Shown piece after piece: positions 1 through 5,683 of a stretch of 5,882 nt of DNA. The DNA is from an archaeon (GTDB lineage: Archaea; Nanobdellota; Nanobdellia; Pacearchaeales; GW2011-AR1): NCBI GenBank assembly GCA_025453475.1, contig JALOQH010000048.1, positions 1 to 5,882 of the forward strand, in the 5' to 3' direction. The notes below the pieces were generated by a model. It ran no database searches. It saw only the letters and a list, made by a program, of their open reading frames with translations, and was not told the origin of the DNA. The translations under genes were made by a program, and so were the position numbers. The first letter of the stretch is position 1. The number at the start of each line of letters is the position of its first letter.

Positions 1-688
1 CCTTCAGAAGCATCTTTTTCTCCTGCCCGATTCTCAATAACAGCTCGTAAGCATCCATATCGTTGTCTATCTCAAACCCGTAATATTCCTCCAGAGCTTT
101 TTTGTTTATCTTTCTAATCTTGTCAATTATCTCGCATGCAACCTTCTCAGGATTTCTAAGGTCCTCTGGATTTCTCGCAGCAATCATTCCCAATTTTGTT
201 TCGTCCTTTTCTCTTGGTATAACCCCGGGTGAATCAATTATTCTCAGGCTTCCTGCCTTGATATACTGAAAACCCCGCGTAGTTCCTGCTGTCGGAGAAA
301 CAGCAGCCTTTGCGCTCTTCGCGAGCGCATTGATTACAGAAGATTTTCCGACATTTGGATAACCGACAATTCCTATCTTCGGATTTTCAATGCCCATCTT
401 CTTTGCCATAATCAACAAGCCGATTTTCAGCTTTTTCATCCCGAGATTCTTGGCGCCAGAAACAAAAAATGCTCCCTTATTTCCTTTCCTCAAATCCTTC
501 AGCACGTCATCAGAAATCAAATCAGACTTGTTAAACACATAAACAAGCTTCCTGTGCATCCTCTCAGTCATATTTTCCAGCCCCTGGTTCTTGGAAAACT
601 CAGGCATTCTCGCATCTATTATATGCAGTACTATGTCTGCTTCTTCGATAACCCTGTTCACAATATTCCAAAATCCCATTTGCCTCAT
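1..688 (-). CDS. Circularly permuted ribosome-assembly GTPase, YlqF/RbgA/Nog2-like (partial, 3' end outside window)
   Basis: The 229 complete codons in the window show the GTPase motifs in permuted order: G4 NKSD (residues 53-56), G5-like SGAK (77-80), then G1 GYPNVGKS (109-116), a threonine-rich G2 stretch (PTAGTTRG, 132-139) and G3 DSPG (152-155). The opening MRQMGFWNIVNRVIEEADIV, followed by a DAR motif (25-27), is typical of the family, whose members help mature the large ribosomal subunit. The later segment AARNPEDLRNPEKVA starts the helical C-terminal domain. The start at 688 is preferred because family homology begins there. The frame stays open further upstream without a better ATG, and an in-frame ATG at 679 is the alternative. 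The gene diverges from the eL41-like gene, so a ribosome-biogenesis role fits its context. Family assignment is firm; the exact orthologue is not determined. Confidence 0.9.
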   Translation of the reverse strand, partial: MRQMGFWNIVNRVIEEADIVLHIIDARMPEFSKNQGLENMTERMHRKLVYVFNKSDLISDDVLKDLRKGNKGAFFVSGAKNLGMKKLKIGLLIMAKKMGIENPKIGIVGYPNVGKSSVINALAKSAKAAVSPTAGTTRGFQYIKAGSLRIIDSPGVIPREKDETKLGMIAARNPEDLRNPEKVACEIIDKIRKINKKALEEYYGFEIDNDMDAYELLLRIGQEKKMLLK

Positions 689-706
689 GTTTAAACATGG
701 GATTTT
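670..706. repeat. Inverted repeat spanning the GTPase start codon
   Basis: A perfect 10-bp inverted repeat, AAAATCCCAT (670-679) and ATGGGATTTT (697-706), has a 17-bp spacer. Nested inside is a perfect 14-bp palindrome CATGTTTAAACATG (686-699). Both candidate GTPase start codons (688 and 679) lie within it. As DNA it could be an operator. If transcription begins upstream of about 707, the mRNA could fold into a hairpin over the start. The repeat is seen directly; its function is inference. Confidence 0.6.
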
Positions 707-759
707 CGTCTTAAAAACCTTGACAAAACCTTTAAAAACATAAAAATAAGAGGAATGGT
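689..759. promoter_or_regulatory. Divergent promoter region, GTPase (-) and eL41-like gene (+)
   Basis: The AT-rich spacer between the two divergent starts carries TATA-like elements. On the plus strand, tttaaaaa (731-738) preceded by the BRE-like aaaacc (725-730) is centred about 25 bases before the ATG at 760, which fits a leaderless transcript. An alternative ttaaaaa (711-717) would give a leader of about 20 bases containing GAGG (750-753). On the minus strand, tttttaag (717-710) is centred about 26 bases before the ATG at 688. Which boxes are used cannot be decided from sequence alone. Confidence 0.5.
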
Positions 760-876
760 ATGAAAAGAAGCTCACGAAGATGGAAGAAAAAGCGCCAGAT
801 GAGATGGAAATGGCAGAGAAAGCGCCTTAAGAAAGAGAAGCGCAGAAGAAAGATGCACAGAATGAGAGCTGTCTAA
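760..876 (+). CDS. rpl41e: Large-subunit ribosomal protein eL41-like, 38 aa
   Basis: This 38-residue protein is more than half Arg and Lys. From residue 14 it reads MRWKWQRKRLKKEKRRRKMH, which matches the eukaryotic eL41 pattern (MRAKWRKKRMRR...RRKM) with at most one gap. eL41 is the smallest ribosomal protein, about 25 residues, a single helix at the subunit interface that contacts rRNA. This copy has about 13 extra N-terminal residues (MKRSSRRWKKKRQ) that resemble the next stretch and may be an internal duplication. Start 760 is supported by a TATA-like box at the right distance and GAGG six bases upstream. The internal ATG at 799, which would give the classical 25-aa form, has no obvious ribosome binding site. 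The divergent neighbour is a ribosome-assembly GTPase. Because of the low-complexity composition, chance resemblance to another basic peptide is not fully excluded. Confidence 0.72.
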   Translation: MKRSSRRWKKKRQMRWKWQRKRLKKEKRRRKMHRMRAV

Positions 877-941
877 ACACCGACGGGATAATTGGGCTAT
901 TCTATTCGTTACAACATACCTATCCACAAGAGTATACAAAT

Positions 942-993
942 CTTTATAATGAATTTTTATTAAAGAAAGTTATCAAAAGAGAGTTAAAAAAAG
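942..993 (+). promoter_or_regulatory. Probable promoter of the rfcS-rfcL operon
   Basis: A TATA-like element ctttataat (942-950) follows an A-rich BRE-like stretch (atacaaa, 934-940). Archaeal spacing puts transcription start near 970-975, leaving a leader of about 20 bases before the rfcS ATG at 994. No clear Shine-Dalgarno sequence is seen in the leader. The T-rich gaatttttatt just downstream of the box could also stop transcripts from the eL41-like gene. The rest of the spacer (877-941) shows no gene or stable hairpin. Confidence 0.5.
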
Positions 994-1962
994 ATGACAC
1001 AGACAGAAATATGGACAGAAAAATACCGCCCAACCAAGTTTGAAAATGTGGTAGGACAGCATGAGATAATAAAGAGGATAAAGTCTCTTGTTCAGGCAAT
1101 GAATATACCGCACTTCATGTTCGCGGGACCTGCAGGCACGGGAAAATCAACTCTTGCCCTCATTATTGTCAAAGAGCTATTTGGCGAGCACTGGAAAGAG
1201 AATTACATTGAACTGAACGCGAGCGATGAGAGGGGAATTGATGTCATAAGGCAGAAAGTAAAGGATTTTGCGCGCACCAAGGCGTTAAAGAATGTGCCCT
1301 TCAAGGTAATTTTCCTGGATGAAGCTGATGCATTGACAAGAGAAGCGCAGCAGGCCCTTAGAAGAACAATGGAAAACTACACAAATACGTGCAGATTCAT
1401 TCTCTCATGCAATTACTCGACAAAACTCATAGAGCCAATCCAGTCAAGATGCGTCATGTTCAGGTTCAAACTTCTCGAGAAAAAAGATATCTCTGAAGTC
1501 ATGAAAAAAATATCTGAAAAAGAGAATCTAAAACTGACGCCAGACGCATTTGACGCCATCTACGAAGCAAGCGAAGGCGACTGCAGAAGAGCAATCAATC
1601 TTATCCAGGCAACAGCTGCAATTTCCATGGACATCAATTCAGACATGATTTCAATGATATCAGCGTCAGCAAAGCCCGCAGGCATCAAGGTTGTTCTCGA
1701 TTATGCGCTTGCAGGAGATTTCATAAACGCAAGAGACAAGCTTCTTGATGTGATGTTGAGAGAAAGCGTCTCTGGCTCTGATGTCATAAAAGCAATCCAG
1801 AAGGAAATCTGGACCCTTCAGATAGAGCCGGAAATAAAAGTGCGCCTCACAGAAAAAACAGGGGAAACAGAATTCAGGATGATAGAGGGCTCTGACGAAT
1901 TTGTCCAGCTCCAGGCGCTTCTTGCATCTTTTGTACTTGCAGGACAAGGCAAGGCAATCTGA
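994..1962 (+). CDS. rfcS: Replication factor C small subunit
   Basis: This is the AAA+ subunit of the clamp loader that, with RfcL, opens PCNA and loads it on primed DNA using ATP. It has the family start EKYRPxxFENVVGQ (residues 9-22), Walker A GPAGTGKST (45-53), NASDERG (75-81), Walker B LDEAD (108-112), sensor 1 asparagine N140 in LSCNYS, and the SRC arginine-finger motif (151-153). A sensor 2-like region GDCRRAINLIQA follows, then the helical collar domain to the end. The length of 322 aa is normal for archaeal RfcS. No intein interrupts it, though archaeal rfc genes often carry one. It heads a tight operon: the next gene starts 4 bases after its stop and rfcL follows. All catalytic motifs look intact. 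Confidence 0.97.
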   Translation: MTQTEIWTEKYRPTKFENVVGQHEIIKRIKSLVQAMNIPHFMFAGPAGTGKSTLALIIVKELFGEHWKENYIELNASDERGIDVIRQKVKDFARTKALKNVPFKVIFLDEADALTREAQQALRRTMENYTNTCRFILSCNYSTKLIEPIQSRCVMFRFKLLEKKDISEVMKKISEKENLKLTPDAFDAIYEASEGDCRRAINLIQATAAISMDINSDMISMISASAKPAGIKVVLDYALAGDFINARDKLLDVMLRESVSGSDVIKAIQKEIWTLQIEPEIKVRLTEKTGETEFRMIEGSDEFVQLQALLASFVLAGQGKAI

Positions 1963-1966
1963 GAAG

Positions 1967-2284
1967 ATGAAATTAAAAGTTCTTGAAGGAAAGCCGAGAA
2001 TAACATTGACTCTGGGAGAGTTGGAAGCATTAGCAGAAAAATCAGAGCATTTTGATGAACCAGATCATGCGGTGATTGATTTCGAGAGTAAGGCGAGTGC
2101 GATAATTGCCCATTCCTCGAGCGATGCATTCTCTAGAATAGCGCCGCACAGGGGCGTCCAGATGAAGTTTCCCGAGCCCGATAAAAATGTCTATATGTTT
2201 AATTTAACTGACGAAGGATATTCTGCGCTTAAAGAGCGTGGGTCAATTATTACAGACTATTTTGAAATAGCGGTGGAGAGATAA
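1967..2284 (+). CDS. Unrecognised 105-aa protein between rfcS and rfcL
   Basis: No family is recognised. The ATG at 1967 is the first ATG of the frame and lies 4 bases after the rfcS stop; any longer version would have to use a TTG inside rfcS. The stop falls 1 base before the rfcL ATG, so the gene is embedded in the clamp-loader operon and probably co-transcribed. The protein is soluble-looking, with no signal peptide, membrane segment, cysteine or metal-ligand cluster. It begins with a beta-like stretch and a likely helix (ITLTLGELEALAEKSEHF, residues 12-29). The middle (42-75) is polar and proline-bearing. It ends with a likely helix (LTDEGYSALKERG, 80-92), loosely like the end of a winged-helix domain, and a beta-like stretch (ITDYFEIAVE). 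A helper or regulator of the clamp loader is possible from position only. No PIP box is visible. Confidence 0.8.
   Translation: MKLKVLEGKPRITLTLGELEALAEKSEHFDEPDHAVIDFESKASAIIAHSSSDAFSRIAPHRGVQMKFPEPDKNVYMFNLTDEGYSALKERGSIITDYFEIAVER
2275..2278 (+). promoter_or_regulatory. Ribosome binding site of rfcL
   Basis: GGAG lies inside the last codons of the preceding gene, 7 bases before the rfcL ATG at 2286. It supports that start over downstream alternatives and indicates initiation in the middle of a polycistronic message. Confidence 0.6.
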
Positions 2285-2285
2285 A

Positions 2286-3449
2286 ATGCATCACGCTAGT
2301 TATGCCGAAAAATACCGCCCAGCAGCCTATGCAGATATAATCGGGCAGGAAACAGCTGTTGAAGAAGTGAAGAGATTCCTGAAAGAGTTCCCGAAAAGAA
2401 AGGGGCTTATTCTCCACGGACCTGCTGGAACAGGAAAAACATCTCTTGCTCTCGCAGCAGCAAAAGAAAGCAATTACGAGATTCTTGAATTGAATGCGAG
2501 CGACTTGAGAAATCGCGCAAAGCTTGAGCAGATAGTAAAGCCTGCTGCAGAGCAAAAGAGCCTCTTCAAAAAAGGAAAGATACTTCTTATGGATGAAGTT
2601 GATGGTGTCACAGGCACAGATATCGGGGGTGTTCCAGAGCTTGTAAGGATTCTCGGCACAACAAAATATCCGATGATTATGACCTGCAATGATGTCTGGC
2701 AGTCAAAACTCTCTCCCCTGCGTTCAAAATGCAAGATGGTTGAGATGAAAGCTCTTCCTCTCTCCACAATAATCACAATTCTCCGCGATGTCGCGCAAAA
2801 GGAAAATCTTGACAAAGAAATCTCATTCTTCAGCCAGCTGGCAATAAAATCGCAGGGTGACCTGCGTGCAGCCCTCAATGACTTGCAGTCCCATTTCCAC
2901 GAAGATTCTGTGGTTGATGTGACAGAAAAGCGTGATGTCGAGCAGAGCATCTTCAATATCCTCAGAAAACTATTCAAGGAAAGAGGAGATTTCCTCGGTT
3001 TGTTTGACACAACAAAGCTATCTCTTGACGAGATATTTCTATGGATAGAGGAGAATATCCCCCGCGAGTATAGAAACGAAGCTCTTGCCAGAGCCTATTA
3101 TGCCCTCGGGAATGCCGATGTTTTCCGCGGGAGAATCTACAAGGACCAGTCCTGGAGATTCCTCATCTACCAGAATATATTCCAGAGCGCAGGCATTTCA
3201 TATGCAAAGAAAGTCCCCGTGCAAAACTTCACAAAATACGAAGCCCCAAAGAGAATCCTGAAAATCTGGCTAAACAACCAGAAAACCATGCAAAAGAAGA
3301 CGATTGCAAAGAAATACGCGAGAATGGTTCACTGCTCAATGAAAAGAACAATGCGGGACTTCGACCTTCTCCGCCCTGTCTTCAAAAAAGAGTCTGTCCA
3401 AAAGCAGCTGAAGTTCTCCCCCGAAGAAATCGAGTTTCTCGCGAAATAA
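2286..3449 (+). CDS. rfcL: Replication factor C large subunit
   Basis: This is the large AAA+ subunit of the archaeal clamp loader and partner of RfcS. It shows the RfcL start YAEKYRP (6-12) with IIGQ (18-21), Walker A GPAGTGKTS (45-53), NASDLRN (70-76), Walker B LLMDEVDG (100-107) and sensor 1 N135 in MTCND. Where RfcS has SRC it has SPLRSKC (143-149), as expected for the large subunit, which lacks the standard arginine finger. GDLRAALNDLQ marks the sensor 2 region and a helical C-terminal domain follows. At 387 aa it is at the short end for archaeal RfcL. Its tail (from Q372, QKQLKFSPEEIEFLAK) does not fit the PIP pattern Qxx[LIM]xxFF normally found at the C-terminus, so PCNA contact may differ. 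It is the last gene of the operon and is followed by a hairpin and T-rich DNA. Confidence 0.96.
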   Translation: MHHASYAEKYRPAAYADIIGQETAVEEVKRFLKEFPKRKGLILHGPAGTGKTSLALAAAKESNYEILELNASDLRNRAKLEQIVKPAAEQKSLFKKGKILLMDEVDGVTGTDIGGVPELVRILGTTKYPMIMTCNDVWQSKLSPLRSKCKMVEMKALPLSTIITILRDVAQKENLDKEISFFSQLAIKSQGDLRAALNDLQSHFHEDSVVDVTEKRDVEQSIFNILRKLFKERGDFLGLFDTTKLSLDEIFLWIEENIPREYRNEALARAYYALGNADVFRGRIYKDQSWRFLIYQNIFQSAGISYAKKVPVQNFTKYEAPKRILKIWLNNQKTMQKKTIAKKYARMVHCSMKRTMRDFDLLRPVFKKESVQKQLKFSPEEIEFLAK

Positions 3450-3477
3450 AGCTCAGCCGCTCGAACTCAATTTCTTC

Positions 3478-3508
3478 TTGCCTATGCGCCGAAAGGGCGC
3501 ATAAGCAG
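3478..3508. terminator. Strong hairpin after rfcL in the convergent spacer
   Basis: A perfect 8-bp GC-rich stem, TATGCGCC (3483-3490) with GGCGCATA (3496-3503), closes a GAAAG loop. After one C-A mismatch the stem extends by four more pairs (3478-3481 with 3505-3508, one of them G-T). No U-run follows immediately; the nearest T-rich tract on the plus strand is about 30 bases downstream. It is therefore better seen as a 3'-end stabilising or processing structure, or as part of a terminator, than as a classical bacterial terminator. Confidence 0.55.
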
Positions 3509-3536
3509 TATTAAGAGAAGTTCTAATTTGCCACGC

Positions 3537-3565
3537 CTTTTTATTATTTGAAATAAAAATAATTA
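3537..3565. terminator. T-rich termination region for convergent genes
   Basis: Plus-strand ctttttattattt (3537-3549) and the minus-strand tract reading attatttttattt (3563-3551) lie back to back between rfcL and the thioredoxin-fold gene. Archaeal RNA polymerase terminates at such oligo-T stretches without needing a hairpin. Each tract is correctly placed for the gene reading into it. Nothing else was recognised in the spacer 3450-3605 apart from the hairpin at 3478-3508. Confidence 0.5.
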
Positions 3566-3605
3566 ACCTATAACTCTTCCCCTTTAAAACCCGTCTTTAG
3601 AAAAA

Positions 3606-4526
3606 TCAGCAGCTTGCCGCAGCCGCAGCTTCATTGGAAGCAGCACTTGCTGCTTCTTGAGCATAGCCGAATCCAGGGCTTGGCGTTGCAGCAGATGCCT
3701 GCTGTCCGCAGTTTGCAGGAGCATCATTGAAAGCCTCGCAGATTCCGGAAAGGTATGATGCAGGACTTCTGCCTGCGCTGGACTGTACTCCGTTAATTAC
3801 AAGTGTAGGTGAGCCGCCGACACCATATTGCTCGCTTAGCTTTGAGTCTTCAGCATAATATTCCTTTGACCTGTTTGCAACGCAGTCAGCAAGTTTAGCC
3901 TTGTCAACCACAACACTTGTAAGACATCTTGATGAATTTGAATCAGCCAGGAAGCACTCAAGGTAAGGTATGAACTTAAGGGTCTGCTCCTCTCTCAGGC
4001 AAACCTGTGTATATGTCTCCTGCTCTTCCTTGTCCCCATGCATGAAGTAGTGAACGAACTTTATCTCTCCCTTGATTTTTGTTCCAAGAATCTTGAAAAC
4101 AGGAATTATCCCTTTTTCTGCCTGCGTGCCATATGGGCAGTGAGTCATCACGAACAAATAAACATATGGCTTGTCAGCCTTAGGAACTTCTTCGGGTGTC
4201 TCCTCCTCTTCTGCAGATTCTGTAGTTGCATTCAAAGGAATAAGCTGCGAAATTAAGAAGTTTCCATCAAGAGTCACATAAACAGGGATATTCTGCCCGT
4301 TATACTCGACAGTAACTTTATAGAATTGCCCCTCTCTGGCTGTTTCTACAACAGATGCTTCTCCAGAACCCTGCGCAGCGATAAATGAAAGAAGATTCTG
4401 CTCAACAACTTCTTCCTTGACAACATCTCCTGTCATGCCTGGAAGTTTGATTATAAGAACAATAAGAAGCGCAAGAGCAAGGAACATAGTTGATGCAATC
4501 CATGGATTCGCTCTTAGCTTTGACAT
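3606..4526 (-). CDS. Membrane-anchored thioredoxin-fold protein, DsbA/DsbG-like, with CPYG active site
   Basis: The 306-aa protein has one N-terminal membrane segment (about residues 10-28) after a short basic head, so the rest is probably outside the cell. Residues about 40-95 (GQFYKVTVEY...VYVTLDGNFL) resemble the small N-terminal domain of DsbC/DsbG-type proteins. An acidic linker (104-114, rich in Glu) follows. The thioredoxin-fold domain spans about 119-268, with YLFVMTHCPYG (C130) and the cis-proline loop GGSPTLVING (P240). The second active-site cysteine of CxxC is replaced by G133, so this is a monothiol site. Further cysteines are at 176, 191, 201, 215, 263 and 273. The tail (276-306) is Ala/Ser-rich and ends in Cys. 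A role in disulfide exchange or isomerisation is inferred. The ATG at 4526 sits about 27 bases from a TATA-like box, suggesting a leaderless message. Confidence 0.85.
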   Translation of the reverse strand: MSKLRANPWIASTMFLALALLIVLIIKLPGMTGDVVKEEVVEQNLLSFIAAQGSGEASVVETAREGQFYKVTVEYNGQNIPVYVTLDGNFLISQLIPLNATTESAEEEETPEEVPKADKPYVYLFVMTHCPYGTQAEKGIIPVFKILGTKIKGEIKFVHYFMHGDKEEQETYTQVCLREEQTLKFIPYLECFLADSNSSRCLTSVVVDKAKLADCVANRSKEYYAEDSKLSEQYGVGGSPTLVINGVQSSAGRSPASYLSGICEAFNDAPANCGQQASAATPSPGFGYAQEAASAASNEAAAAASC

Positions 4527-4588
4527 GAATCCAGATGAACTTTCTTCTCCTTTTAAACTTATTTAAACCAGAGGCTCATTTTCTGGAA
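4527..4588. promoter_or_regulatory. Divergent promoter with interleaved TATA-like boxes
   Basis: The 62-bp spacer contains two nearly identical elements, ttttaaac (4551-4558) and atttaaac (4561-4568). On the minus strand tttaaaa (4557-4551) is centred about 28 bases before the ATG at 4526. On the plus strand atttaaac is centred about 24-25 bases before the ATG at 4589. Both genes may thus be leaderless and driven from overlapping core promoters. CCAGA (4568-4572) and TCTGG (4582-4586) form a short inverted repeat just ahead of the plus-strand gene, a weak operator candidate. Confidence 0.5.
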
Positions 4589-5683
4589 ATGAAGAAGGCG
4601 GCGTTTATTTCAGTTGTTTCTGTCCTTATCCTGGTAATAATTGCAGGGGCAGTAATCCATTTCAAAACAAAACCCTCTCTTTCCCCGGAATCCAATGCTC
4701 TTGAATCATGCAAATCAATTTATTACAATGGGGAAGGCAAGACAAATATAGTCATATTTTCCAGCGATAAAACTGCAAAAACCTATGCGGACAAATTACT
4801 CTCATATTCTCCTTTCTCAGAGAATAAAGAGGCATTCAACTTTTATTATATAGACAGCTACCAGCCGGAATGCGAGATGTATCTGGGAATAGCTCTTCTC
4901 TGCTATTCACGCGAGCTGATAAAGAAAGCCTCATCCTGCCCGAGCGATTATATTTTTGTTGTAAAAGACGCGGATATAAAAGTAAGAAGCTCTGCCTACA
5001 TGAATGTTATCAGCCTTAATTCAAGACTGCCTTCTTCAGTGATAGTTCACGAGTTCGCGCACGTGTTCGCAAATCTCGCTGACGAATATGTCCCGTCTCA
5101 AATTCCGGACAGCTCAGAGAACTGCGCCCCGGATTGCAGCAGATTCGGAGAAAACTGTTTTTCCGGATGTGGAGAAGACAGATACTACCGCTCAATTGAT
5201 TCGGGAATTATGAAAACCCTGAATTCAAAAACACTCGGGGCATTTAATGAAGATTTGATTGTTCAAATGATAATAAAACCATCAAATGCGCTGGCAGGAA
5301 AAGCAATTTATGGGCCGGTTGACTGCAGAAGAGAGGAGTATTATCTGATAGAAGGAAACTTCTCAAACGGAGAGATAGAATTCATCTCAAAAACAATTGA
5401 GCAAGGATGCATTGGCTCAAATGGAATAGGTTCATTCAATTATGACATAACATTATCTGATAACAGTGCCCATTCTGGCAGTTTCAATGCTGAATTGATA
5501 TTCACAGATTCCCAGGCAGAGGCAGAAGACAGCATTACTGGCGGCGCAGTCGCAAACGAAGGAATATTTCTTCTGAAGATTCCGATTATTGAAAATGCAA
5601 AATCTCTTGAATTATCAACCCAGACATCCTCTCTTGAGATTTCACTGGAGAATAAAGGAGACCATCCATGCGAAATAGAATGA
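4589..5683 (+). CDS. Membrane-anchored M64-like zinc metallopeptidase, cysteine-rich
   Basis: The 364-aa protein begins MKKAAFISVV and has one hydrophobic segment (about residues 4-25), a signal anchor or signal peptide. The body looks extracellular. The region TNIVIFSSDKT...SPFSENKEAFNFYYID (52-88) resembles the N-terminal part of peptidase family M64. VHEFAHVFANLADEY (153-167) carries the zinc motif HExxH (H154, E155, H158) followed by the M64-type LADEY, with D165/E166 as candidate further ligands. SGIMKT (M208) is a plausible Met-turn. Four cysteines in two CX3C pairs (179/183, 190/194) lie between, probably disulfides. About 235-364 is beta-rich and unassigned. An in-frame ATG at 4535 would add 18 residues, but its codons overlap the TATA-like boxes, so 4589 is preferred. 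The 3' end overlaps the pilin-like gene. The substrate is unknown. Confidence 0.8.
   Translation: MKKAAFISVVSVLILVIIAGAVIHFKTKPSLSPESNALESCKSIYYNGEGKTNIVIFSSDKTAKTYADKLLSYSPFSENKEAFNFYYIDSYQPECEMYLGIALLCYSRELIKKASSCPSDYIFVVKDADIKVRSSAYMNVISLNSRLPSSVIVHEFAHVFANLADEYVPSQIPDSSENCAPDCSRFGENCFSGCGEDRYYRSIDSGIMKTLNSKTLGAFNEDLIVQMIIKPSNALAGKAIYGPVDCRREEYYLIEGNFSNGEIEFISKTIEQGCIGSNGIGSFNYDITLSDNSAHSGSFNAELIFTDSQAEAEDSITGGAVANEGIFLLKIPIIENAKSLELSTQTSSLEISLENKGDHPCEIE
5657..5660 (+). promoter_or_regulatory. Ribosome binding site deciding the pilin-like gene start
   Basis: GGAG stands 7 bases before the ATG at 5668, the same spacing as at rfcL. It favours 5668 over the in-frame ATG at 5680, which would overlap the peptidase stop as ATGA. 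It lies within the peptidase coding sequence, so the two genes are probably co-transcribed and translationally coupled. Confidence 0.6.

Noticed and set aside
877..993. Possible small RNA in the spacer before rfcS
   Set aside because: No stable hairpin or C/D- or H/ACA-type boxes were found; only promoter-like elements were seen.
1666..1947. Minus-strand open frame inside rfcS
   Set aside because: It is antisense to a fully conserved rfcS, its product has no recognisable family, and it has no promoter or ribosome binding site of its own.
1901..1966. N-terminal extension of the 105-aa protein from a TTG inside rfcS
   Set aside because: It would overlap rfcS by 62 bases and encode the collar-region codons in another frame; the ATG at 1967 gives normal operon spacing.
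1818..2129. Minus-strand open frame across the rfcS end and the 105-aa gene
   Set aside because: It lies antisense to the operon, with composition typical of a shadow frame and no initiation signals.
2474..3010. 178-codon minus-strand open frame within rfcL
   Set aside because: It is long but antisense to conserved AAA+ motifs, Ser/Arg-rich and without family resemblance; a shadow of rfcL codon use.
3450..3500. Possible tRNA fragment because of the string gctcgaactc, which resembles a T-loop
   Set aside because: No matching T-arm stem, anticodon arm or acceptor stem could be paired around it.
4038..4256. 72-codon plus-strand open frame within the thioredoxin-fold gene
   Set aside because: It is antisense to the conserved CPYG region and has no promoter or ribosome binding site.
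4535..4588. Longer start for the M64-like peptidase at the ATG at 4535
   Set aside because: The added residues overlap the TATA-like boxes, and the MKK-plus-hydrophobic signal begins properly at 4589.
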